From Novosphingobium sp. G106 (lineage in GTDB: Bacteria > Pseudomonadota > Alphaproteobacteria > Sphingomonadales > Sphingomonadaceae): a DNA stretch of 64,000 bases. Numbering within the stretch: position 1 is the stretch's first letter; each line of letters starts with the position of its first letter. The stretch lies in contig NZ_JAHOOZ010000001.1 of the NCBI RefSeq assembly GCF_019075875.1, forward strand, positions 5,522,001-5,586,000. The letters run 5' to 3'. This document shows positions 17,454 through 25,471 of the stretch, one piece after another. Under the pieces are notes generated by a model. The model saw only the letters and a program-made list of their open reading frames with translations. It was not told the DNA's origin and searched no databases. Both the position numbers and the translations under genes were made by a program.

Positions 17454-18098
17454 TCAGGCGGCTGCGACGGAGTGCTTGAGCTCCAGCCAGCCCGCCTCGA
17501 TATGCTGCCGCGTCGCCAGCATTGCCGCGGCGACGTCGCCGCCGATGAAGGCCTGGAGCAGGTCGCCGTGCTCGGTCGCGGCGCGGCTGACGCGGCCCTT
17601 GAGCTGGTTGATCAGGTCGAACGGATAGCGCGCCCAGAGGATCTGCACAAAATGCAAGGTCTGCGGCATCGCCGCGATCTCGAACATGCGGTGGTGGAAG
17701 CGGTAGTTGGCGGCGCGGGCGGTCTCGTTGTCGCCCGCGTCGAAGGCCGTGGCGAAGGCGTCGGCCATCTCCTTGAGCTCGGCGATGTCCGCGGCCGTCG
17801 CCCGCTCGACCGCGCCGCGCACGAGCTGGGTTTCGAGCAGGATGCGCAGGTTCAGCGTCTCGGTCGAGGCCTCGATGTCGAATGGTGCCACCACCGCGCC
17901 GCGGTAGCTATCGCCGCTGACGTAACCTTCGGCCTCGAGCAGCTTCAGCGCCTCGCGCACCGGCGTGATGCTGGTGTTGAGCAGGGTGGCGATTTCCTGC
18001 TGCTTGAGCCGCGCACCACGCGCGAAGCGGCCAGCGATGATGCCTTCGCGCAGGTAGTCGGCGACCTGTTCCTCCTTGGTGCGGAACTGCATCGTCAT
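17454..18098 (-). CDS. GntR family transcriptional regulator (FadR/FCD subfamily)
   Basis: 214 residues. N-terminal winged helix: VADYLREGIIAGRFARGARLKQQEIATLLNTSITPVREALKLLEAEGYV is split over residues 12-60 and carries the VREAL recognition helix typical of GntR. The C-terminal part (about 85-205) is an all-helical FCD ligand domain with metal-site His (FHHRMFEIA, EHGDLLQAF, TRQHIEAG). Start ATG overlaps the stop of the aldo/keto reductase gene (ATGA). Inferred to bind ATAATGCATTAT at 16777 and 20406 and so control its own operon, the divergent hydratase and the downstream dehydratase/CoA-transferase genes, with a pathway acid or CoA ester as effector. Confidence 0.9.
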   Translation of the reverse strand: MTMQFRTKEEQVADYLREGIIAGRFARGARLKQQEIATLLNTSITPVREALKLLEAEGYVSGDSYRGAVVAPFDIEASTETLNLRILLETQLVRGAVERATAADIAELKEMADAFATAFDAGDNETARAANYRFHHRMFEIAAMPQTLHFVQILWARYPFDLINQLKGRVSRAATEHGDLLQAFIGGDVAAAMLATRQHIEAGWLELKHSVAAA

Positions 18099-19141
18099 TC
18101 CGCAGGGAGTCCCGGCTGCAGGCCCGGCACCGGGTTGCGGTCGCCGCCGAAATTGCGATGCATATCATAAGGATAGATCGGCGGCTTGGTGCTGGCCTCG
18201 TCGAGCCGCACCATTTCCGCGTCGCTCAGCGACCACTGCGCCGCGGCGAGGTTGTCGGTCAGCTGCTCCATCGTCCGCGCACCGACAAGGATCGTCGCGA
18301 CCCCGGCCTTGCGCGCGACCCAGTTGAGCGCGACCTGCGACAGCGAAACGCCGCGCTCCTGCGCGATTCCCTCGACCGCCGCGATGACGCCGCGGGTGTG
18401 CTCGTTGTCCATCGCGTCGACCGTGCCGCGCTGGCCGAGCCGCGTGTTCGAGGTGTCGGTCAGCGTCCTGAACTTGCCCGACAGATAGCCCGAAGCCAGC
18501 GGCCCCCAGACCAGCGCGCCGACGCCCTCGTGGACGCCGAGCGGCATCAGCTCGTTCTCGGCATTGCGGTCGAGCAGCGAGTAGCGGATCTGCTGGCTGA
18601 TATAGCGCGTCACGCCCATCCGGTCGGCGGTGGCGAGCATGCGCATCTGCGTCCAGCCCGAATGGTTCGAGCTGCCGACGTAGCGCACCTTGCCCTGGCG
18701 GACGAGGTCGTCGAGCGCGCGCAGCGTCTCCTCGGGCGGGACGATCAGGTCCTGGTTGTGGATCTGGTAGAGGTCGATGTAGTCGGTCTTGAGCCGGCGC
18801 AGGCTGGCCTCGCAGGCGTTGATGATGTGGTGCCGGCTGGAGCCAAGGTCGTTCTCGCCGCGGCCCTGGCGCGAATAGCACTTGGTCGCGATCAGCACTT
18901 GCTGGCGGCGGGTGCCGAGGATATCGCCGAGCACTTCCTCGGACTGGCCCTCGGTATAAACGTCGGCCGTGTCGAACAGGTTCACGCCGGCGTCGATGCA
19001 GGTGTCGATCTGGCGCTTGGCCTCGGCGCCGCGGGTATCGCCGACATTGCCGAACATGCCGTGGCCGTCACCGAAGGTCATAGCGCCGAAGCTGAAGACC
19101 GAGACTTTGAGGCCGCTGCGGCCGAGCAGGCGATATTCCAT
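18095..19141 (-). CDS. Aldo/keto reductase
   Basis: 348 residues, TIM barrel. Motifs: EYRLLGRSGLKVSVFSFGAMTFG at the start, catalytic Asp and Tyr in NLFDTADVYTEGQSEEVLG, the Lys in VLIATKCYS, and DLYQIHNQD with the barrel His. NADPH-site residues near the C-terminus (VGARTMEQLTDNLAA). Reduces an aldehyde or ketone, or the reverse. Between a CoA-transferase (12 bp upstream) and the GntR gene (4-bp overlap), so in the same transcript. Confidence 0.88.
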   Translation of the reverse strand: MEYRLLGRSGLKVSVFSFGAMTFGDGHGMFGNVGDTRGAEAKRQIDTCIDAGVNLFDTADVYTEGQSEEVLGDILGTRRQQVLIATKCYSRQGRGENDLGSSRHHIINACEASLRRLKTDYIDLYQIHNQDLIVPPEETLRALDDLVRQGKVRYVGSSNHSGWTQMRMLATADRMGVTRYISQQIRYSLLDRNAENELMPLGVHEGVGALVWGPLASGYLSGKFRTLTDTSNTRLGQRGTVDAMDNEHTRGVIAAVEGIAQERGVSLSQVALNWVARKAGVATILVGARTMEQLTDNLAAAQWSLSDAEMVRLDEASTKPPIYPYDMHRNFGGDRNPVPGLQPGLPAE

Positions 19142-19153
19142 GTTTCCTGTCCC

Positions 19154-20389
19154 TTATGTCGGTTTGGGGCCCTTGTCGCGGACGGGCGCCCAGGTGAATT
19201 CCTCGGGATTGAAGCCCCTGACGGCGCCCTTGTCCAGCAGCGCGGCGACTTCGTCATCCTTATAGCCGAGCGCGCCGAGCACTTCGACCGTGTGCTCGCC
19301 GAGTTCGGGCGGGGGTGAGCCCGGTTCCACCTCGTGCTGGCCGGGGAATTCGGGGACTTCGAATTCGAGCCCGCGGAAGCTCAGTTCGCGCAGCTTGCCC
19401 GGCTGGCGCGCCTGCGGGCGGTCGAGCACGCGCTCGAGCGGCATGACCTCGGCGAAGCCCAGCCCGGCGGCGCCCAGCCGCTGCTCGATCTCGGCGAAAG
19501 TGAACTTGTCGACGCCCGCGCGCACCGCGGCTTCGACCGTGTCGCGCGCCTTCTTGCGGTCGCGCAGCTTGGCGAACGCCTCCATCCCGGCCTCGGGCAT
19601 GTCGAGTGCCTTGGTCAGCTTGGCCCAGTGCGCGTCGGTCAAGGTCAGCAGGTATACCCAGCGGCCGTCGCTGGTGAGGTAGGAACCATAGCCGGGCATG
19701 GCGAATTCGCCGCCGGCCTCTTTCTCGGGCCGGCCGAGCAGCTGGGTCTTGAGCTGCACGCCCGCCAGGTCGCGTGCGGCGAGGTGGAGGCCGGTCTCGT
19801 AGAGGCCGATCTCGATCGTGCGATCGGCTTCGGTCGCGGCCGGGTTCATCATCGCCGCCATGATGCGGATGACGGCGAAAGTGCCGGCAAATTGGTCGTG
19901 GTACGAAGGCCCGAGCCGGCTCGGGCGGCCGTCGATGCGGTGATCGTCCATCACGCCGGTGGCGGCCTCGGCGACGGGGTTGGTCGCGAGGTCGTCGGCC
20001 TGCGGGCCGTGGGCATAGCCCTTAATGTGGCAGTGGATGATCTCGGGGTTCACCGCCCGGCAATCGGCAGCGGTGACGCCCAGCTTGCGCGAGGCGGCGG
20101 GCGCCAGGTTGTGGATCACCACGTCAGCGCTCGCGACGAGCTTGAGGAACACGTCCTTGCCCTCGGCCGTCGTCAGGTCGAGGCAGACGCCTTTCTTGCC
20201 GTGGCTATAAGCGATGATCGTGCCCGAAGGACCGCCGCGCACCAGCGAACGAGTCGTGTCGCCGCTCGGCGGCTCGATCTTGATCACCTCGGCGCCCAGA
20301 TTGGCGAGGATATGCGTCGCGAAAGGCGCCGCGACCATGGTGCCGAGTTCGATGATCCGGCGGCCGGCGAGAGGTTTGGAATTGCTCAT
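19154..20389 (-). CDS. CaiB/BaiF family (class III) CoA-transferase
   Basis: 411 residues. N-terminal GRRIIELGTMVAAPFATHILANLGAEVIKIE and GVCLDLTTAEGK are classical, with the catalytic Asp in SYHDQFAGTFAVIRIMAAM. It is the first gene of the minus-strand operon that continues with an aldo/keto reductase, the GntR regulator and the cysteine hydrolase. The start lies 17 bases from the palindrome at 20406-20417. Probably activates the first acid of the pathway with CoA. Third class III transferase in 7 kb. Confidence 0.9.
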   Translation of the reverse strand: MSNSKPLAGRRIIELGTMVAAPFATHILANLGAEVIKIEPPSGDTTRSLVRGGPSGTIIAYSHGKKGVCLDLTTAEGKDVFLKLVASADVVIHNLAPAASRKLGVTAADCRAVNPEIIHCHIKGYAHGPQADDLATNPVAEAATGVMDDHRIDGRPSRLGPSYHDQFAGTFAVIRIMAAMMNPAATEADRTIEIGLYETGLHLAARDLAGVQLKTQLLGRPEKEAGGEFAMPGYGSYLTSDGRWVYLLTLTDAHWAKLTKALDMPEAGMEAFAKLRDRKKARDTVEAAVRAGVDKFTFAEIEQRLGAAGLGFAEVMPLERVLDRPQARQPGKLRELSFRGLEFEVPEFPGQHEVEPGSPPPELGEHTVEVLGALGYKDDEVAALLDKGAVRGFNPEEFTWAPVRDKGPKPT

Positions 20390-20405
20390 CGCGCTCTCGA
20401 TAAAG

Positions 20406-20417
20406 ATAATGCATTAT
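20406..20417. promoter_or_regulatory. GntR-type operator ATAATGCATTAT (copy 2), overlapping a -10 box
   Basis: Identical to the palindrome at 16777-16788 and located between the divergent CoA-transferase (-) and hydratase (+) genes. On the minus strand TATAAT (20413-20418) overlaps it and is a consensus -10 for the CoA-transferase operon. Binding of the GntR protein here would block that promoter and could act on the divergent gene as well. Confidence 0.75.
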
Positions 20418-20488
20418 ATATCAAGTCTGGCATAGAGCCTCCCGCGTGGTTATGGCGCCCGCCGGTTGAGTCAGGAAAGCGAGCAGCG

Positions 20489-21322
20489 ATGAGCGAAGAT
20501 TTTTCGGCCTGGGTGGGCAAGAGCGAAGAACTGGTCGAAGTGCTCGAACCGGCGCGCAGCAATGCCCTGCGCGCGGCGCTTGGAGAGACTGACGTGCTCG
20601 CTGCCGGCGCCGAACTGCCGTTGCTGCACCACTGGCTCTATTTCTGGAACGTCCAGCCGCCCGCGGGCCTTGGTCCCGACGGCCATCCGGCCAAGGGCGG
20701 CTTCCTGCCGCCGGTCCCGCTGCCGCGTCGCATGTGGGCGGGCGGGCGCCTGAAGTTCCACGCGCCGCTGCTGCTCGGCGAGAGCGTGACCAAGACCTCG
20801 ACGATCCTCAAGATCGAGGCGAAGAGCGGCAAGAGCGGCAATCTCGTCTTCGTTACGGTCGAACACAAGCTGGCAGGCGGCCACGGCCTGGCCATCACCG
20901 AGGAGCAGGACATCGTCTACCGCGAACCGGCCGCGGGCACGGTTCCAGCGCCGGTCGATAACGGCGAGCTGCCCGAAGCCGGCTGGCGCCGCGAAGTCGA
21001 TCCGAACACTGTGCTGCTGTTCCGCTATTCGGCGCTGACGATGAACGGCCATCGTATCCATTATGACCGGCCCTATGCCATGGGCGAGGAAGCCTATCCC
21101 GCGCTCGTGGTCCACGGCCCGCTGCAGGCGACGCTGCTCGCCGATCTCGCGGTGAAGAATCTCGGCGGCAAGCGCCTTGCGACTTTCGATTTTCGCGGCA
21201 TGTCGCCCGCATTCGACGGCACCACGCTGCACGTCTGCGGCGACGCGGGCGAGGGCGGCGCGAGCCTCTGGACCCAGCAGGGCGCGACCAAGAACATGAC
21301 CGCGACGGTCACCTGCAGCTGA
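20489..21322 (+). CDS. FAS1-like / HTD2-type acyl-CoA hydratase (3-methylfumaryl-CoA hydratase-like)
   Basis: 277 residues from the ATG at 20489 (AGGAAA site 12 bases ahead). The N-terminal part resembles mesaconyl-C4-CoA / 3-methylfumaryl-CoA hydratases: LHHWLYFWNVQPPAGLGPDGHPAKGG, PLPRRMWAGGRLKFH and the hot-dog strand TSTILKIEAKSGKSGNLVFV; the second domain has FRYSALTMNGHRIHYDRPYA with the His and Asp expected in hydratase sites and VVHGPLQATLLADL. Divergent from the CoA-transferase operon across the GntR operator, so co-regulated. Hydration of an unsaturated (branched) dicarboxyl-CoA is a reasonable guess; the exact substrate is unknown. Confidence 0.82.
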   Translation: MSEDFSAWVGKSEELVEVLEPARSNALRAALGETDVLAAGAELPLLHHWLYFWNVQPPAGLGPDGHPAKGGFLPPVPLPRRMWAGGRLKFHAPLLLGESVTKTSTILKIEAKSGKSGNLVFVTVEHKLAGGHGLAITEEQDIVYREPAAGTVPAPVDNGELPEAGWRREVDPNTVLLFRYSALTMNGHRIHYDRPYAMGEEAYPALVVHGPLQATLLADLAVKNLGGKRLATFDFRGMSPAFDGTTLHVCGDAGEGGASLWTQQGATKNMTATVTCS

Positions 21323-21804
21323 TCGACGGCGGGTTAGGGTGACACATGTGCCACCCTGTTACCTGCTCGATCTGCTAAATTCGTTTTTACGATCAGTATT
21401 TTATCGCGACGGCCTGTAGGTGACAGTTTTCCAACCCAGACTGTAGCCCGACGATTTCAAAGAGCCGAAGCGAAGTGCCTCGCCAAGGATGGCAAAGCGC
21501 GGTGAAGTAGGAAAACGCTTTCCTGTCGCTTCTAGATCGTTTCCGAAGTCAAAAAGATGCGGCCCGCGGCACAGGGCCGGGGCCGCTAGGAGAAGGCGGG
21601 TGGGCAAAAGCGTTCGCCCGCCTCCTGGGTCGCATTTTTTAGGCGATCGGTGGCTTTACGTCCCGCTTGCGAAATTCACCGCGGGTACGAAACCAGAGCA
21701 TTTTAAACAGGCATCCTCGTGCTTCTCTCGCCTAATTACGTGAACTTACCACCGCGAACTGATCGAGGTCCGAATGGTGGGTGCTGGTTGGAAGATCGCA
21801 GGGT
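21323..21804. other. Non-coding stretch, more AT-rich than surroundings
   Basis: About 480 bases without a credible gene. Open frames here have no coding character or ribosome sites. It holds the inverted repeat at 21337-21356, another GC-rich hairpin (AGGCGGG at 21595-21601 with CCCGCCT at 21618-21624, followed some 13 bases later by a T run), and nothing else I can recognise. Base composition drops here and stays lower to about 22.9 kb. Confidence 0.5.
21337..21356. terminator. Near-perfect palindrome after the hydratase gene
   Basis: GGGTGACACATGTGCCACCC pairs over 20 bases with one mismatch pair and lies 14 bases after the hydratase stop. It lacks a T run, so it may be a weak terminator, an mRNA-stabilising hairpin or a protein-binding palindrome. 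Confidence 0.4.
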
Positions 21805-21978
21805 CTAGAGCCTCTGCTCATGCGGGCTCAGGCTGCGATACAGGGCGGTCAGTTGGGATCGATATAACATTGCCAGTTGAGAGTGGCCGAGCCCCGCTTC
21901 TTCTGATGGAGCCTGTCGCGCCAACCATTCTTCATGGGCAATTCGAGATTCGCAATATTCGATTTCATTCTTAGTCAC
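21805..21978 (-). CDS. Small protein of unknown function (57 aa)
   Basis: The start chosen is a GTG at 21978 with AAAGGA 7-11 bases upstream; an ATG at 22023 would add 15 residues without a ribosome site. The product is soluble and helical, rich in Leu, Ala, Gln and Tyr, with IEYCESRIAHEEWLARQA and the near-repeat LAMLYRSQLTALYRSLSP, resembling small helical hypotheticals of sphingomonads. No function known. It stands alone in an AT-richer patch. Confidence 0.5.
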   Translation of the reverse strand: MTKNEIEYCESRIAHEEWLARQAPSEEAGLGHSQLAMLYRSQLTALYRSLSPHEQRL

Positions 21979-22226
21979 GAATATCCTTTCTATTGAATCT
22001 GCATGGCACGTTGTCAAATACAAGACTCAGTTAAAAATGAGGCGGTAACACCTTTTTTGTAGTCCGGGTATTTTCTGATTCCGCCCTTGTCCTGGAACTT
22101 CTATGACGCTTAGGTGCTGGACAGGTATACAGCAAAAGATAGGTCTATATTCTGGACCGATCGTGGGGCGTCCGCTGGGCGACCATTTCGCGCCAGGCGG
22201 GGCCGGATCTTTGGGGGATTCGGGAT

Positions 22227-22958
22227 GTGGCACGCGTAGGCGGGATTTTCGGCAAAGCAGCCAAGGCACTCGGGTTTTCGGTGCTGACACCGGAATACGA
22301 GATAATTCTCGCCCTCGTAGATGCTCCAAGTCTGACGGTTGATCAGCTTCATGAGCGATCGTCGCTTTCCCGGGCGGGTTTCTTCAACACGATCGAGCGG
22401 CTCAAGAGCCTGGAACTGATCATATCTGTTTCCGACGTCATCGATCGCAGGAGAAGGAGCTACATGCTATCCGACGATCTGAGGGACATCATTTTTTACC
22501 GCTTCCGAAAATACCGTGTCGACTATTCCCATCACGAAGGCGACAAGAACAGAGGGCAAGATTTCATTACAAGGGAGCTGACGGCGCGGCGCGAAAGAGG
22601 GCTCGACTATTTTACCTGCGAGTTCCGCATACTGTTTTATCTCTATTTGAATTCGGACCTGCCGAACCACGCCTTACGGGGATTGGTGGATGCTTCGGAT
22701 ACAAAGTTCCATAACAGCCTCAAAGTTCTGCTCGAAAACGATCTGATCTCGGTGTCCTCGGAATCCAGCGACAAGCGCATCAAGCTGTACAACGTCGGCT
22801 GTCTCGTCCGACTGGTCATGCAACAGCTTCACGCCGACATTTTCAGCTGGCTCGATGTGCGTGACGCGGCCTGCGCACAGCCCGACCATCCTCCGCCGAT
22901 GGAATGCGTCGAAAGGTTGGCGGCTTCCAAGGGAGATCGGCCCCGGTCGGGCGCCTGA
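22227..22958 (+). CDS. Transcriptional regulator with two winged-helix modules (MarR-like)
   Basis: 243 residues from a GTG at 22227; a GGGGA site precedes it, and the ATG two bases upstream runs into a stop. The first half (about 18-75) is a winged helix: SVLTPEYEIILALVDAPSLTVDQLHERSSLSRAGFFNTIERLK in two helices, then LELIISVSDVIDRRRRSYMLS as the wing. A second similar module follows (about 125-190) with CEFRILFYLYLNSDLP, ASDTKFHNSLKVLLENDLISV and a wing. So one chain may carry two DNA-binding units. Codon and base usage is less GC-rich than elsewhere. Target unknown; neighbours are the LuxR-type HTH and cytochrome b561 genes. Confidence 0.6.
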   Translation: MARVGGIFGKAAKALGFSVLTPEYEIILALVDAPSLTVDQLHERSSLSRAGFFNTIERLKSLELIISVSDVIDRRRRSYMLSDDLRDIIFYRFRKYRVDYSHHEGDKNRGQDFITRELTARRERGLDYFTCEFRILFYLYLNSDLPNHALRGLVDASDTKFHNSLKVLLENDLISVSSESSDKRIKLYNVGCLVRLVMQQLHADIFSWLDVRDAACAQPDHPPPMECVERLAASKGDRPRSGA

Positions 22959-23013
22959 CTTCCGTTTCCCTGCGATCGGACAAGCGGCAGGCGACCCGCT
23001 CATGCCGGATAGC

Positions 23014-23247
23014 TCAACTCTGGAAATCCGCTTCGGGCAGCAGGTCCGTCGCGAGCGCGATCGCCACCATGTGGGTGGTATTGTGCGCCCGCAGCTTCAG
23101 CCGCATGCTGTCGAGATGGGATTGGACGGTGCGATAGGTGATCCCGCACCGGCGTCCCACCTCTTTCGCGGAACAACCGATTGCGACCAGCGCGAGGATT
23201 TCGAGCTCGCGCCCCGTCAGCGTCGGCATCGAATAGGCCATATTCAT
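23014..23247 (-). CDS. Stand-alone LuxR-type HTH protein
   Basis: 77 residues from the ATG at 23247. Nearly the whole protein is one GerE/LuxR helix-turn-helix: LTGRELEILALVAIGCSAKEVGRRCGI then TYRTVQSHLDSMRLKLRAHN, matching the LTxRExEVL and KTVxxHxxxIxxKL patterns. There is no receiver or ligand domain, so it is a DNA-binding 'solo' whose activity may depend on expression or a partner. An upstream in-frame ATG at 23325 would add 26 residues without motif. Convergent to the dual winged-helix gene. Confidence 0.75.
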   Translation of the reverse strand: MNMAYSMPTLTGRELEILALVAIGCSAKEVGRRCGITYRTVQSHLDSMRLKLRAHNTTHMVAIALATDLLPEADFQS

Positions 23248-23347
23248 CGATTTAGGACTCCCTGGGCACGCTCGATCCGGCGTGCCTTTGATGTTTTGTC
23301 GTTTTGGGAAGGGTAAATGGTTCAAATAAATCCGTTGGGCGCGGCCC

Positions 23348-23986
23348 TCAGCGGGTCTCGCGGCGGCCCGGGATCATGGCGCCAAGCACGCCGTCGCGCA
23401 GAACCAGCACGTGCAGCAGCGCCGCGCCGGCATGGAGCCCCACCAGCGCGAGCAGGACGGTCGCAATTGTGGCGTGGACACTGTGGAGGAGGTGGGCGAC
23501 ATGGCCGTTGGGCGCCATGAAGGACGGCACGTCCACACCGAGCAGCGAAACCGCTTCCCCGCGTGCCACGCCCTGGAGAAAGCCCGTCACCGGTTGGGCG
23601 AGCAGGATCGCGTAGAGCGCGAATTGGGTGACCCGGGCCGCCAGAGCCTGGATGCGCGGCGTGGCGGCGGGCAGGGGTGGTGCGCTGCCGCGCGCCAGCT
23701 TCCAGCCCATCCGAACGAGCGTGGCGAGCCATACGAGCAGACCGAGCGAGCGATGCAGGCTCAGCAGCATCATGGCGCTGTCGCCGTCGCTTGCGCGCTC
23801 CTGCGCCCAGGCCGTGCCGAACAGAGAGATGATCAGCAGCAGAGTCAGCCAGTGCAGCGCCATCGAAAAACCGTCGTACCGCCGCGGCGTCGAGGTCTCG
23901 AAGCGCGCGCGGGGTTGGAGCGCAGTGCCTTCGATCACCCGCACTCGGGGCTCGGTCCGAGACCGCGTCGCATCACAAGGATTCAT
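23348..23986 (-). CDS. Cytochrome b561 family membrane protein
   Basis: 212 residues from ATG 23986 (GGAGA 5 bases before). Four membrane helices are evident, with haem-ligand His in the usual places: ALHWLTLLLIISLFGTAW (helix 1), LHRSLGLLVWLATLVRMGWK (helix 2), YAILLAQPVTGFLQ (helix 3) and HSVHATIATVLLALVGLHAGAALLHVLV (helix 4). Such proteins carry electrons across the inner membrane from quinol or to superoxide and often pair with small periplasmic redox proteins. The divergent gene at 24171 encodes a cupredoxin, a possible partner. Confidence 0.88.
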   Translation of the reverse strand: MNPCDATRSRTEPRVRVIEGTALQPRARFETSTPRRYDGFSMALHWLTLLLIISLFGTAWAQERASDGDSAMMLLSLHRSLGLLVWLATLVRMGWKLARGSAPPLPAATPRIQALAARVTQFALYAILLAQPVTGFLQGVARGEAVSLLGVDVPSFMAPNGHVAHLLHSVHATIATVLLALVGLHAGAALLHVLVLRDGVLGAMIPGRRETR

Positions 23987-24070
23987 TTTCGTCTCCAGCA
24001 AAAAGGGTGCCGGAACGGCCGCGTTCTGCGCGAACCCGACCGCTCTTTGGCCGATAGACGGGAGGGAGGG

Positions 24071-24084
24071 GGGAATTTATTCCC
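24071..24084. promoter_or_regulatory. Inverted repeat GGGAAT-TT-ATTCCC in divergent cytochrome b561/cupredoxin promoter region
   Basis: GGGAATTTATTCCC has 6-bp perfect arms and is the most AT-rich piece of this 184-bp intergenic region. A partial copy (CGGGAATAAAA) occurs about 30 bases downstream. Placement suits an operator shared by both genes; no regulator is identified. Confidence 0.35.
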
Positions 24085-24170
24085 GACGGGCTCAAGCGAG
24101 GCCGATTTCGGCTTCGGGAATAAAACCGGTGCCCGCTGCGTCTCCTCGTCGAACAACATGGAGAAGCGGG

Positions 24171-24620
24171 ATGTTCGTGAATTTCCGGACGCAGAAGTTT
24201 GCAGGCGTGCTCGGCAAGATGGGGCGTTCGACCCTGGTGCTGGCACTATTTGCCGGCTCTCTGTCGACGCTCGTCGTGGCAGAGGCGCAATCGCCCTCCG
24301 ACGTTGTCCGGATAGACGTGACGCTGTCGAACTTCCGGTTCGATCCGAGTGAGATCGAACTCGTCCACGGGCGCCAATACGCCCTGCATTTCGTCAACGC
24401 CACCGGCGGCGGCCATGACTTCGCAGCTCGGAAATTCTTCGCGGCCGCAGCGATGACGTCCGATCAAAGGCGGCTCGTCGAAGTCGGCGAGGTGGAGTTA
24501 AGGGGGCATGAAGAGAAGACGGTGGTTCTGATTGCTCCGGACCCCGGGACTTACGAGTTCCACTGCGGTCATTTCATGCACTCGGCCCTCGGCATGACAG
24601 GCCGCATCCAGATCCAGTAA
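24171..24620 (+). CDS. Periplasmic cupredoxin (type 1 copper protein)
   Basis: 149 residues; GGAG precedes the ATG. N-terminal hydrophobic signal or anchor (about residues 18-38). The mature part is one cupredoxin domain: strands VVRIDVTLSNFRFDPSEIELVHGRQYAL split around position 55, His82 (GGGHDF), then YEFHCGHFMHSALGM with Cys132, His134 or His137 and Met142. These residues form the type 1 copper site. Likely shuttles electrons in the periplasm. Divergent cytochrome b561 may be its redox partner. Confidence 0.85.
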   Translation: MFVNFRTQKFAGVLGKMGRSTLVLALFAGSLSTLVVAEAQSPSDVVRIDVTLSNFRFDPSEIELVHGRQYALHFVNATGGGHDFAARKFFAAAAMTSDQRRLVEVGEVELRGHEEKTVVLIAPDPGTYEFHCGHFMHSALGMTGRIQIQ

Positions 24621-24706
24621 TTGCGCGCGAGTTTTCTCGGCGTCATGTCACAAATCCTGCGGCGAGGTCGTCAGGAGTGCTAAATCAGCTCGTAGGAGAC
24701 CTCGCT

Positions 24707-25471
24707 ATGTCCTCAAGCCGCAACCTCGCCGCCGACGCCGACACGCTCCGCGCGCTGCACGTCCCCGGAACGCCGCTGCTGCTCGCCAACGTCTGGGACC
24801 CGACCGTCGCCCAGGCGGTCGAGGCCGGCGGGCTGCCGGCGATCGCCACGGCAAGCGCGGCCGTGGCGCCGGTAAGCGGCTTCGAGGATCACGGCCATAT
24901 GCCGCCCGAGGTCGCGTTCGCGGCGATCGCGCGGATCGCCGGCGCGGTGTCCTGCCCGGTCACGGCCGACTTCGAGGACGGCTATGGCCTGCCGCCGCGT
25001 GCCATCGCCGAGCGGCTGATCGCCGCGGGGGCCTGCGGGCTGAACCTCGAGGACAGCGACAACCGCGGCGAGGGGCTGATCGATGCCGCGGCCCAGGCCG
25101 AGCGCATCGCCGGCATTCGCCAGGCCGGCGAGGTATTGGGCGTGCGGCTGGTCATCAACGCGCGCGTCGACGTGCACATGAAGCAGGGCACGCCCGCCGA
25201 GGGGCTCGACCGCGCGCGGCGCTATCTGGATGCGGGGGCCGACTGCATCTACCCGATCTTCCTCGCCGATCCCGCCGTTATCCGCGACTATGTCGCGCTG
25301 GGGAACGTCAACCTGCTCGGCCGTCCGGGCGGGCTTACCTTCAAGGAGATGGCCGATCTCGGTGTCGCGCGGATCAGCCTCGGGCCGCTGCTGCACAAGG
25401 CTATGCTCGCGCGGATGACCCAGGCGGCCGAGGCTTTCGCCCGGCTCGACGACGCGGCGGTCTGGTCCTGA
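24707..25471 (+). CDS. Isocitrate lyase / PEP mutase family enzyme
   Basis: 254 residues; start at 24707 with TAGGAG 9 bases ahead. TIM-barrel motifs: LLANVWDPTVAQAVEAGG, IATASAAVAPVSGF, the metal-binding VTADFEDGYG and LNLEDSDN, VINARVDV and NLLGRPGG. The KKCGH signature of true isocitrate and methylisocitrate lyases is absent, placing it with the broader PEP mutase/oxaloacetase-like group that cleaves or rearranges C-C or P-C bonds of 2-oxo or hydroxy acids. Neighbours (amidohydrolase, Mo hydroxylase) give no firm pathway. Confidence 0.83.
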   Translation: MSSSRNLAADADTLRALHVPGTPLLLANVWDPTVAQAVEAGGLPAIATASAAVAPVSGFEDHGHMPPEVAFAAIARIAGAVSCPVTADFEDGYGLPPRAIAERLIAAGACGLNLEDSDNRGEGLIDAAAQAERIAGIRQAGEVLGVRLVINARVDVHMKQGTPAEGLDRARRYLDAGADCIYPIFLADPAVIRDYVALGNVNLLGRPGGLTFKEMADLGVARISLGPLLHKAMLARMTQAAEAFARLDDAAVWS

